Of a DNA stretch of 64,000 nucleotides, positions 43,752-52,700 are shown in pieces. Numbering within the stretch: the stretch's first letter is position 1; each line of letters opens with the position of its first letter. This DNA is from Massilia forsythiae (lineage in GTDB: Bacteria > Pseudomonadota > Gammaproteobacteria > Burkholderiales > Burkholderiaceae_D): positions 868,001-932,000 of the forward strand of contig NZ_CP051685.1 of the NCBI RefSeq assembly GCF_012849555.1, given 5' to 3'. The notes under the pieces were generated by a model. That model worked only from the letters and a program-made list of their open reading frames with translations, made no database searches and was not told the origin of the DNA. Made by a program: the position numbers and the translations under genes.

Positions 43752-44888
43752 ATGGAACGCGACCAGGCCTCCAAATTCATGTTCGACCTGCTGCGCCTGA
43801 TGGTGAACAAGGGCGGCTCCGACCTGTTCATCACGGCCGGCTTTCCGCCGGCCGTCAAGATCGACGGCCGCATGACGCCGGTCTCCAGCCAGCCGCTCAC
43901 CGGCGCCCACACGGCCGACCTGGCGCGCGCCATCATGAACGACAAGCAGGCGGCCGGCTTCGAGCTGAGCAAGGAAGCCAACTTCGCCATCAGCCCGGGC
44001 GACCTGGGGCGCTTCCGCGTCTCGGCCTTCATGCAGATGGGGGCGGTCGGCATGGTGCTGCGCGTGATCACGACGACCATTCCGAAGTTCGCCGAGCTGG
44101 ACCTGCCGGAGGTATTGAAAGACGTGATCATGACCAAGCGCGGCCTGGTGATCATGGTCGGCGCCACCGGTTCCGGCAAGTCGACCACGATGGCGGCCAT
44201 GGTCGGCTACCGCAACGAGCACAGCTACGGCCACATCATCACCATCGAGGACCCGGTCGAATTCGTCCACCCGCACAGGAATTGCGTGATCACCCAGCGC
44301 GAGGTCGGCGTGGACACCGACAGCTTCGAGGCGGCGCTGAAGAACTCGCTGCGCCAGGCGCCGGACGTAATCCAGATCGGCGAAATCCGCGACCGCGAAA
44401 CCATGGAGCACGCGATCGCCTTCGCCGAGACCGGCCATTTGTGCCTGGCCACGCTGCACGCCAACAGCGCCAACCAGGCGCTCGACCGCATCATCAACTT
44501 CTTCCCGGAAGAGCGGCGCCAGCAGCTGCTGATGGACCTGTCGCTGAACATGAAGGGCCTGATCTCGCAGCGCCTGATCCCGAGGAAGGAAACCAAGGGC
44601 CGCGTGGTCGCCATCGAGATCATGCTGAACTCTCCCTTGATTTCGGACCTGATCTTCAAGGGCGAAGTCCACGAGATCAAGGAAATCATGAAGAAGTCGC
44701 GCGAGCTCGGCATGCAGACCTTCGACCAGGCGCTGTTCGACCTGTACGAGGCCGACAAGATTTCGTACGAAGATGCGCTGCGCAACGCCGACTCGGTGAA
44801 CGACCTGCGCCTGAACATCAAGCTCAACAGCAAGCACGCGAAGAACCGCGATTTCTCGGCCGGCACCGAAACCCTCGGCCTGGTCTGA
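43752..44888 (+). CDS. pilU: PilT-dependent retraction ATPase PilU
   Basis: 378 residues, PilT paralogue acting with PilT. Walker A VGATGSGKSTTMAAM, Asp box IITIEDPVEFVHPH, Walker B VIQIGEIRDRETMEHA and His box LATLHANSANQALDRI. PilU lacks the AIRNLIRE helix and has KEIMKKSRELGMQTFDQALF instead. It supports twitching under load. Compare the stand-alone paralogue at 36383. Confidence 0.95.
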   Translation: MERDQASKFMFDLLRLMVNKGGSDLFITAGFPPAVKIDGRMTPVSSQPLTGAHTADLARAIMNDKQAAGFELSKEANFAISPGDLGRFRVSAFMQMGAVGMVLRVITTTIPKFAELDLPEVLKDVIMTKRGLVIMVGATGSGKSTTMAAMVGYRNEHSYGHIITIEDPVEFVHPHRNCVITQREVGVDTDSFEAALKNSLRQAPDVIQIGEIRDRETMEHAIAFAETGHLCLATLHANSANQALDRIINFFPEERRQQLLMDLSLNMKGLISQRLIPRKETKGRVVAIEIMLNSPLISDLIFKGEVHEIKEIMKKSRELGMQTFDQALFDLYEADKISYEDALRNADSVNDLRLNIKLNSKHAKNRDFSAGTETLGLV

Positions 44889-45147
44889 ACCGGACGCCGC
44901 GCCTTGCGGCTTCCGTTCCTCCGGTTCCCGCAGGGTGGATGGCTACACCCTGTCGTCCGCTTCCACGCGACGTCCGCGCCATCCACGCGTCCGGCACACC
45001 TTGCGTTTCACGTTCGCCACTACGCATCCCATCGTCCTCCCCGCATCTCCCCGCACCGCCGCGTGTCTCCCGTCTGCGCCGTTGGCACCGCTTTGGCGTA
45101 CACTCTTGCCCATAAGTTATCAGGAACACTTGTATGCAGGAATCATC

Positions 45148-45630
45148 ATGAACGTCTTCAATTTCCAGGCCACCTCGCTCGCCGGCAAACCGGTCAAGCT
45201 CGCCGAATACCGTGGCAAGGTGCTGCTGATCCTGAACACCGCCAGCAAATGCGGCTTCGCCACGCAATACGAAGCGCTGGAAGAGCTGTACCACCGTTTC
45301 AAGAACCGGGGACTGGAAATCCTCGGCTTCCCCTGCAACCAGTTCGCCAGCCAGGAACCCGGCAGCGCCGCCGAGATCGGCGCCTTTTGCGAGCGCAACT
45401 ACGGCATCAGCTTCCCGATGTTCGCCAAGATCGACGTCAACGGCGACCATGCGCATCCGCTGTGGAAGCACCTGAAGGCCGAGGCGCCGGGCTTCCTGGG
45501 CACCGAAAGCATCAAATGGAACTTCACCAAGTTCCTGGTCGGGCGCGACGGCAAGGTGATCCGGCGGTATGCGCCGCGGACCAGGCCGGACAATATGATC
45601 GTGGAGATCGAAAAGGCGCTCGCTCAATAA
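45148..45630 (+). CDS. Glutathione peroxidase family protein
   Basis: 160 residues, thioredoxin fold of the GPx family. The peroxidatic Cys lies in NTASKCGFATQYEALEELY; ILGFPCNQFASQEPGS is the second signature and WNFTKFLVGRDGKVI the third. Most bacterial enzymes of this type use thioredoxin rather than glutathione. It reduces peroxides in the cytoplasm. ATG 45148 lies in a poor Shine-Dalgarno context; a longer frame upstream is not GPx-like. The 258 bp before it hold a degraded GTGGATGGC repeat. Confidence 0.93.
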   Translation: MNVFNFQATSLAGKPVKLAEYRGKVLLILNTASKCGFATQYEALEELYHRFKNRGLEILGFPCNQFASQEPGSAAEIGAFCERNYGISFPMFAKIDVNGDHAHPLWKHLKAEAPGFLGTESIKWNFTKFLVGRDGKVIRRYAPRTRPDNMIVEIEKALAQ

Positions 45631-45647
45631 GCTGCTGCCGGTCACGC

Positions 45648-45793
45648 CGTCGTCCCCGCGCAGGGTGAAGAATGCCACCGGCATTCTTCACCCCATGCTG
45701 AGTTGCCGAAGTCAGGTGCTTGGAATGGCCGGAATACTTCCAAGATAACGAATTGGATATTCGGTATGGGTCCCCGCTTCCGCGGGGACGACG
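45648..45793. repeat. Mosaic repeat element copy 4 (hairpin subtype)
   Basis: 146 bp with the same left half as copy 1: CGTCGTCCCCGCGCAGGG, then GAAGAATGCC-ACC-GGCATTCTTC, ending CGCGGGGACGACG. The hairpin arms have compensating changes relative to copy 1 (AAAG versus GAAG), which suggests selection on the fold. It lies between the glutathione peroxidase and GH28 genes. Confidence 0.78.
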
Positions 45794-45912
45794 GTCTCAA
45801 GGCAAGCGGCCTCATAGCGGTCACTGGTCTCGTCGCAATCGATCACGATCTTGCGCGTGCCGCACCCGCCGCGAATGCTACCTTGTCGGGCACGATTCCA
45901 GGACCAGACACC

Positions 45913-47583
45913 ATGCCTCCATTCCGTACCACGCGCCGCGCCTGCCTCAAGGGCATCGCCGCGGCCGGCGCCGCATCCGCGCTATTCCCGCTCGCCGCCG
46001 CCCATGCCGCCGCGCCGGCCAATGCCTTCGACGTGCGCAGCCACGGCGCGCGCGGCGACGGCGTGACGCTGGACACCGCCGCCATCAATGACGCCATCGC
46101 CGCCGCGGCGCAGGCCGGCGGCGGTACCGTGCTGTTCCCGGCCGGGCGCTACCTGAGCTTTTCGATCCACCTGCGCAGCAACGTCGCGCTGTACCTGGAC
46201 GCCGGCTGCGTGCTGATCGCCGCCGACCCGGCCACGGACGGCGGCCGCTACGACGACGCCGAACCGAACCGCTGGGACGCCTACCAGGACTTCGGCCACA
46301 GCCACTGGCACAACAGCCTGCTGTGGGGCGAGAACTTGGACAACCTGACGATCGCCGGACCGGGCCGCATCTGGGGCCGCGGCCTGACGCGCTCCGGCCC
46401 CGGCGCCAACCGCCCGCTGAAAGCCGGCGACATGCCCTCCTCGCTGGGCGGCGCCGACCCGATGGGCGAGCGCACGCGCCAGGGCGCGAGCTTCGGCGCC
46501 GAGATGGCCGGCAAGGGCAACAAGGCGATCGCGCTGAAGAACTGCCGCAACGTCACGCTGCGCGACTTTTCGATGCTCAAGTGCGGCCACTTTGCCGTGC
46601 TGGCGACCGGCGTCGACAATCTGACCATCGACAACCTGAGCGTGGACACCGAGCGCGACGGCTTCGACATCGATTGCTGCCGCAACGTGCGCATCGCCAA
46701 CTGCGCGGTCAACACGCCCAACGACGACGCCATCTGCCTGAAAAGTTCGTATGCGCTGGGCGCGGCACGCTTCACCGAGCGCGTCACGATCACCAATTGC
46801 CAGGTGTCCGGCTACGACCTCGGCACCTTCCTGGACGGCAGCTACGGCACCACGCAGACCGAAGCACCGGACAAGGAAGGCGTGTGCGGCCGCATCAAGC
46901 TGGGCACCGAATCGAACGGCGGCTTCAGGAACATCGCCATCGCCAACTGCGTGTTCGCGCATTGCCGCGGCCTGGCCATCGAGAGCGTGGACGGCGCGCT
47001 GATCGAGGACGTCACGGTCGACAACCTCAGCATGCGCGATCTGACCACGGCGCCGCTGTTCATCCGCCTGGGCCGGCGCATGCGCGCGCCGCAGGGCACG
47101 CCGGTGGGCGCGATCCGGCGCGTCAACATCAGCAATGTCACCGTGTCCGGCGCCAACGCGCCCTATGCCTCGACCGTCGCCGGCCTGGCGGAAGCGCCGG
47201 TCGAGGATGTGCGCATCAGTAACCTCACGGTGCTGCACGGCGGCGGCGGCGGCAAGGCAGCGGATGCACAACGTCCCATTCCCGAGCACGCCGACCATTA
47301 TCCGGAGCCGAGCATGTTCGGCGTGACGCCGGGCTACGGCCTGTTCGTGCGCCACGCGCGCAACCTGCAGGTGCACCATGTCGATCTGCGCAGCACCGCC
47401 AACGAAGGGCGGCCGCCGGTGGTGCTGCACGATGTCGACGGCGCCGCCTTCGATCACGTGCGCTTGATGCACGCCGCCGGTACGCCGACCTTCCTGCTGC
47501 GCGACGTGCGCGGGTTGACGGTAAAGGAAGCAGAGGGCATGCGCGACCTCGCGCGCGCCAGCCATACGCAGGCCAGTTATTGA
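45913..47583 (+). CDS. Glycoside hydrolase family 28 (polygalacturonase-like)
   Basis: 556 residues. A Tat-type signal (TTRRACLKGIAAAGAASALF, twin arginine) directs export. The right-handed beta-helix core starts FDVRSHGARGDGVTLDTAAI. GH28 catalytic aspartates occur in RDGFDIDCCRNVRI and NTPNDDAICLKSSY, and RIKLGTESNGGFRNIAIANC follows. It likely hydrolyses galacturonide or rhamnogalacturonan side chains of pectin. ATG 45913 is chosen for the signal. No pectin transport genes are adjacent. Confidence 0.9.
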   Translation: MPPFRTTRRACLKGIAAAGAASALFPLAAAHAAAPANAFDVRSHGARGDGVTLDTAAINDAIAAAAQAGGGTVLFPAGRYLSFSIHLRSNVALYLDAGCVLIAADPATDGGRYDDAEPNRWDAYQDFGHSHWHNSLLWGENLDNLTIAGPGRIWGRGLTRSGPGANRPLKAGDMPSSLGGADPMGERTRQGASFGAEMAGKGNKAIALKNCRNVTLRDFSMLKCGHFAVLATGVDNLTIDNLSVDTERDGFDIDCCRNVRIANCAVNTPNDDAICLKSSYALGAARFTERVTITNCQVSGYDLGTFLDGSYGTTQTEAPDKEGVCGRIKLGTESNGGFRNIAIANCVFAHCRGLAIESVDGALIEDVTVDNLSMRDLTTAPLFIRLGRRMRAPQGTPVGAIRRVNISNVTVSGANAPYASTVAGLAEAPVEDVRISNLTVLHGGGGGKAADAQRPIPEHADHYPEPSMFGVTPGYGLFVRHARNLQVHHVDLRSTANEGRPPVVLHDVDGAAFDHVRLMHAAGTPTFLLRDVRGLTVKEAEGMRDLARASHTQASY

Positions 47584-47598
47584 TCCGTTGCGGCCGGA

Positions 47599-48753
47599 TC
47601 AGCGCGCGAAGCGGAATGTCGCGCGTACCTCCGCCACGAAATCGTCGGGACGCTCCAGCGCGGCGAAGTGCCCGCCCTGGGCCAGCTCGCCGAAATGCAC
47701 CAATTGCGAGAAGCGCCGCTCGGCCCAGCGCCGCGACAGGCGCAGCTGTTCGCCCGGGAACATGCTGATGCCGGCCGGGACCCGGATCGGATCGGCCGCC
47801 GGCGCGCCCTGGCGCATCGCCTGCATCGCTTCCCAGTAAAGGCGCGCCGAACTGGCGCCGGTGTTCGGCAGCCAGTACAGCATGATGTCGTCCAGCAGCT
47901 CGTCGCGGTCGAACACGCTTTCGACGTCGCCGCCGCAATCCGCCACGTCCTGGAACAAGGCATAGATCCAGGCCGCCAGGGCGACCGGCGAATCGGCCAG
48001 GCCGAAGCCGACCGACTGCGGCCGCGTGCTCTGCAGCTTGTAGTAGCCCGCATACTCGTCCATGTAGCGCTGCGCCGCGTCGAGCATGGCCTGCTCCTGC
48101 GGCGTGGCCTCGGCACGTTCCTGCGCGGTCGGCTGGTACATGACCATGTTCAGGTGGATGCCGAGCAGGCCGGGCGGCGCCCTGCGGCCGAGCGCCATGG
48201 TCACCGCCGCGCCCCAGTCCCCGCCCTGCGCGGCCCAGCGTTCGTAGCCCAGCCTTTGCATGAGCGCGATCCAGGCGTCGGCGATCCGATCGGGGTGCCA
48301 GCCGGTTGCCGTCGGCTTGTCCGAGAAACCGAAGCCGGGCAGCGAGGGAACGATCAGGTGGAAGGCATCGTCCGCCTTGCCGCCGTGCGCCACCGGATCG
48401 GTCAGCGGCCCGATCACCTTGCGGAATTCCAGTACCGAGCCCGGCCAGCCATGCGTCATCAGCAGCGGCAGCGCATCCGGCTCGGGCGAGCGCACGTGCA
48501 GGAAATGGATGCCGAGGCCATCGATTTCGGTGCGATGCTGCCCGAAGCCGTTCAGCAGCGCCTCGCAGCGGCGCCAGTCGTAACGTTCCTGCCAATGCGC
48601 GGCCAGCGCCTGCAGCTTGGCCAGCTGCGGTCCCTGGCTGGTATCGCCGACGGTTTCCGCATCGGGCCAGCGGGTGTGCGCCAGGCGATCGCGCAAATCG
48701 TCGAGGTCGGCTTGGGGAATCGACAGATGGAAAGCGTGGATTGCATCCGGCAT
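47599..48753 (-). CDS. Epoxide hydrolase family protein (alpha/beta hydrolase)
   Basis: 384 residues. The EHN domain comes first (FHLSIPQADLDDLRDRLAHTRW), then the hydrolase core: oxyanion motif LMTHGWPGSVLEFRKVI and nucleophile Asp in AAQGGDWGAAVTMALG, with a C-terminal HFAALERPDDF holding the base His. It opens epoxides to diols, possibly in detoxification. AAGGAG precedes ATG 48753. Divergent from a TetR gene with a palindromic operator between. Confidence 0.92.
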   Translation of the reverse strand: MPDAIHAFHLSIPQADLDDLRDRLAHTRWPDAETVGDTSQGPQLAKLQALAAHWQERYDWRRCEALLNGFGQHRTEIDGLGIHFLHVRSPEPDALPLLMTHGWPGSVLEFRKVIGPLTDPVAHGGKADDAFHLIVPSLPGFGFSDKPTATGWHPDRIADAWIALMQRLGYERWAAQGGDWGAAVTMALGRRAPPGLLGIHLNMVMYQPTAQERAEATPQEQAMLDAAQRYMDEYAGYYKLQSTRPQSVGFGLADSPVALAAWIYALFQDVADCGGDVESVFDRDELLDDIMLYWLPNTGASSARLYWEAMQAMRQGAPAADPIRVPAGISMFPGEQLRLSRRWAERRFSQLVHFGELAQGGHFAALERPDDFVAEVRATFRFAR

Positions 48754-48812
48754 GATGACTCCTTTGGTTGGCGGTGCGCATACAATCGGGAATAACGATG
48801 CACCATAATTGA

Positions 48813-48827
48813 ACTGAACGGTTCAGT
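48813..48827. promoter_or_regulatory. TetR operator between epoxide hydrolase and tetR
   Basis: ACTGAAC-G-GTTCAGT is a perfect 7+1+7 palindrome between the divergent starts 48753 and 48848, 20 bp before the TetR start. TetR dimers bind such dyads, so it probably represses both genes. Confidence 0.68.
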
Positions 48828-48847
48828 CTATTTTAACACGGCATTTG

Positions 48848-49579
48848 ATGGATACAATGATTTTACGAACGCGCGCCGGCACGAAAGCGCAGGTACAAGA
48901 AGGACGCGGCACGGGCGGACGTCCGCCATCCAGCCGCAAGGGCGAGGTCGATATCCGCATCCTGGAGGCGGCGACCCGGCTATTCCTGCGTCATGGATTC
49001 GAAGGAACCAGTTGCGACCAGGTGGCGGCCGATGCGCGCGCGGGAAAGGCCAGCATTTATGCGCGCTATGCCGATAAGACGGCGCTGCTGCGCGCAGTGG
49101 TCGACGCCAGCCTGGCCAGGCTGTTTCCAGACGCGACGGCGCAAGGGCCGGACCGGGCGCCGGCCGCGCAACCGCTGCAGCCGCTGCAGCCGCTGCAGCC
49201 GCTGCGCGAACGTTTGCACGAGGCGGGAATGCGGGTGGTCGAAGCAGCCTTGTCGCCCGATGCGCTCGCATTGCTGCGGCTACTGGTCGCCGAAAGCCCA
49301 CGCTTTCCGGACTTGGACCTGGACGCCGCCGGCATCCGCCGCCGGATCGGCACGCAGCGCATCGCCGCGGTACTGGCGGCGGGCGCGCCGGATGACGCAG
49401 CCGTGGCCGCCAGGGTGGCGCCTGCCGCCGCCCGCTTCACCGAACTGGTGCTGGCGCCGCCCTTGCTGCTGGCCCTGCTGGGAGAAGAGCCCGGTTTGCT
49501 GGCCGCCGCGGCGCCGGTCCGGATCGGCGCGGCGATCGACGCGCTGCAGGCGAGCGGCGTGCTGGACGGCTTGGACTGA
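48848..49579 (+). CDS. TetR family transcriptional regulator
   Basis: 243 residues. The HTH is RILEAATRLFLRHGFEGTSCDQVAADARAGKASIYARYADKTALLRAV split over the usual two helices. The C-terminal ligand domain resembles the AefR-like group. Between them sits a variable linker with PLQPLQPLQPL encoded by tandem CCGCTGCAG units. ATG 48848 chosen; a TTG one codon earlier is less likely. Divergent from the epoxide hydrolase gene, which it probably controls. Confidence 0.9.
   Translation: MDTMILRTRAGTKAQVQEGRGTGGRPPSSRKGEVDIRILEAATRLFLRHGFEGTSCDQVAADARAGKASIYARYADKTALLRAVVDASLARLFPDATAQGPDRAPAAQPLQPLQPLQPLRERLHEAGMRVVEAALSPDALALLRLLVAESPRFPDLDLDAAGIRRRIGTQRIAAVLAAGAPDDAAVAARVAPAAARFTELVLAPPLLLALLGEEPGLLAAAAPVRIGAAIDALQASGVLDGLD
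49172..49207 (+). repeat. Tandem 9-bp repeat within tetR
   Basis: Three perfect CCGCTGCAG units plus a partial fourth encode Pro-Leu-Gln repeats in the linker of the TetR protein. Units of nine bases change copy number without breaking frame. Confidence 0.8.
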
Positions 49580-49593
49580 AGAGCCGACGCCAA

Positions 49594-49637
49594 TGAAAAC
49601 AAAACATCCTCCGCCGCGTCGCCGCAGCGGAGGATGT
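49594..49637 (-). terminator. Terminator of the DUF4214 gene
   Basis: ACATCCTCCGC (49604-49614) and GCGGAGGATGT (49627-49637) make an 11-bp stem with a 12-nt loop. On the minus strand it is followed by TTTTGTTTTC, a U-rich tail, about 65 bp after the 49703 stop. On the plus strand the tail is weaker, but the stem may also end the tetR transcript. Confidence 0.75.
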
Positions 49638-49702
49638 TCCTGTTCATGACAACCCGTTGGCGGCCTCGCATCCGGAAACCGGTTGCAGGCCGCACACGGC
49701 AG

Positions 49703-52700
49703 TCAGCCGTTGGTGGACGATGGCGGCGGGAGCGCCGCGACGCCGACCAGCTGGATATCCGCGTTGTGGATCACGCCGCCCGAGAACACATTGACCACCG
49801 TGAGTTCGCCGGCGTCGATCTTGCCGTTGTCATCCATATTGTTGTAGTAGAACAGGACACCGTGGTCCTGGTCGTTGGCCAGGATCAGCACGCCATGGTC
49901 CTGCTGGATGTCGCCGAAGTCGAGCACGCTGTTGAGCGTTCTGGCGTCGTAGCCCAGGTCGCTTTCGAAGCTGCTGATGCGCAACGGCCCGGATACCGCG
50001 ACCTCGACCGCTTCCTTGTCGGCGGTGACGATGTACGGCGACTTGTCGGCCACGGCCCAGCTAATGGCGCCGTTGCCGTCGGCATCCACCAGGCTCGCGG
50101 CCTGGCCGCCCAGCAGGATCTTGTCGTTGCCGCTGTCAAAGCCCAGGATGAGGTCCTGGGCGCCTTTGACGAACTGGTTGTAGACGATGCGCAGGGTGCC
50201 GCCGTTGTCCGCGATCAGGTCCATGCTGTGGCCGCTGGTAATCTGCGTGGTCGACTGGCCATCGTCGATGAACGCGGTGTTCAGGCTGGTGCCGGCCTGG
50301 TCGACGGTGCCGCCGGCGGCCTTGAGCGTCTGGCCGATGACGAAGCCCTGCACCAGGGTCTTGCCTGCCACACCGCCGGCGAAGGTCGTGCTGCCTGCGG
50401 CGACATACCCCTTGCCCGATTGCCCATCGGTCAGGAAGGTGTCGTCGCTCCAGCCCAGCCGGTACAAGCCCAAGGCAGGGGCGCTGCTCAGGTGTACGCC
50501 GCCCTGGAATACGCTGAAAGCGCTACTGTCCAGGTAGTTCGCCGCGGTGACGGTCGCGACGCCGGTATGCATGTCCTGCAGCACCAGCGTGGCCTTGTTG
50601 GCCGCGCCGTCCTGGCTACCTGCGCCCTTGGCGGCGATAATGTTATCCGGCGTCGTATTCATGAAGATCCCGCCGCTGCCCAGGTCGAAATCGACCGAGC
50701 TCACCACCGATTTTTCCGGCACGTTGTTGGCGGTGCTGTCGATCAGCTGGCTGGCCACCGCGCCTTCGTTGCCGGCGGCATCGACCACGCGCACATCGAC
50801 GGTGTGGTCGGACAGGCCCAAGTCGATGCCGTCGATGGTCAGCGTGTGGGTGGCGCCGTTCCAGGCGCCGTCGGTCACCGAAGCCCATTTGCCGCCATCC
50901 ACGCGGTATTCGAAGGCGTCGCCGGCATCCAGGCCGGCGCCATACGTAAAGTAGACGGCAGCGCTGCTCAGGTCGGTCACGCTCGGCGCCGTTGCCTTGG
51001 CGCCCTGCACGTGGTCGAACACCGGCGCCAGCGGCGCGTGCGTATCGAGCGTCGCGCCGAGCGTGTTGGAGGCGGCACCGACATTGCCGGCGGCGTCGTA
51101 CTGGCGCACCTGGATATCCGCATGACCGTCGCCGGCGCGCGACAGGTCGAGCGTGGCGGTACCGCTATTGCCGACGGTGTCGCCGAAGCTCCAGTGCTTG
51201 CCCCCGTCGATACTGTATTCCCAGGCGGTGGCGGCCGTGGTGTCCAGCCCGCTGATCGAGACCATGCCGACGTTGGTGATGCCGTCGCCGGCGATCCCGC
51301 TGTCGGTCAGCATGGCGATCACCGGCGCCGCCGGCGCGTGGGTGTCGAGCGTGATCAGGTTGTGATAGTAAAAGCTGACGTTGCCGGCGGCATCGGTCTG
51401 GCGCACTGCGACGTCGTTCAGGCCTTCGTGCAGCAGCGGCGCTTCCCTGGTCCAGGCGGCGCTCGCTTTCGGGGATTCGCTGCGCGTATCGCCGGCCAGG
51501 TATTCCACGATCGCACCGTCTTCCACGCCGCTCACGGTGTAGCCGGGGTCGCTGGTCACCATGTCGTAGACCGAACCGAGCGCGGCGCCGGCAGTGTCGT
51601 TGTTCAGCACCACGTACGGCATGGCGGCATAGTGGTCGTACACGATCTTCTGGCTGACCGGGGTGGTGGTCGCGCCGTTGTCGTCGGCCGCGCGCAGGGT
51701 GACGGTGGTCTGCAGGTTCGGCTGGGTCTCGATCGGCGCCTTGAGCCACCACTTCGGACCCAGTGGTGTGCCTTGGGTCAGGTCGACCCCGGCGATGGTG
51801 ACCACATGGTCGGCGGCCGACACGGTGAGGCGCGCGGTGGACCAGGTGACGCCGTCCAGGCTGTATTCGAAATGCTGGCCGATGCCCAGGTCCTTGCCGG
51901 CGTAGCTGAACTGCACGGCGACGCTGCCGACGTTGGTGACGTTGTCGACCACGGTGTCGCGTTCGCCCTGGGTCACGCCCTTGAAGGCAATGTCGAGCGA
52001 AAACGCGGGCGCGGCGGCGTCGAGTGTGAAACCGACGTGGTTGGAGGCGGTGCCGACGTTACCGGCCGCATCATACTGGCGCACTTGCACGTCCTTGACG
52101 CCGTTGCCTTGCGCGGTCAGGTCGAGCACCGCCTTGCCGCTGCCATCGTTGACGGCGCCGAACGTCCAGTTCTTGCCGCCATCGACGCTGTACTCCCATG
52201 CGCTGGCGCTGTCGAGGTCGAGGCCGCCGATCGACACGCGGCCATCGCTGGTGATGCCGTCGCCGGCGATGCCGCTGTCCTTGACCAGCGCGATCACCGG
52301 CGCCGCCGGCGCCTTGGTGTCGAGCGTGATCTCGACGTGCGAGATCTTGCTGACGTTGCCGGCCGCATCGGTCTGGCGCACCGAGAAGCTGTTCAAGCCT
52401 TCCTTCAGCTCGGGGGCGGCGGCGCTCCACTTGGCGCCGGGGATGACGAGCGACTGCATCTGCGGCGCTGCCTGGTTCGGGCCGGTGTTCTCGATCATCG
52501 GCGTCGTCACGGTGTCGACCAGGAATTCGACCGTGGCGCCGGCCTCGATGCCGTCCAAGGTATACGCACTGTCCCTGGTCACCATGTCGTAGTCCGAGCC
52601 GATCTGCGCACCGGCGGTGTCGTTGATCAGTACCACGTGCGGGGTGGCTGCGTAGTGGTCGTACACGATCTTCTGCTCCGCACTGGCGCTGGTCGTGCCG

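Noticed and set aside
21701..45793. Could the GTCGTCCCCGCG repeats be a CRISPR array?
   Set aside because: Copies are 6-11 kb apart with no regular short spacers and no cas genes; they are dispersed mosaic elements.
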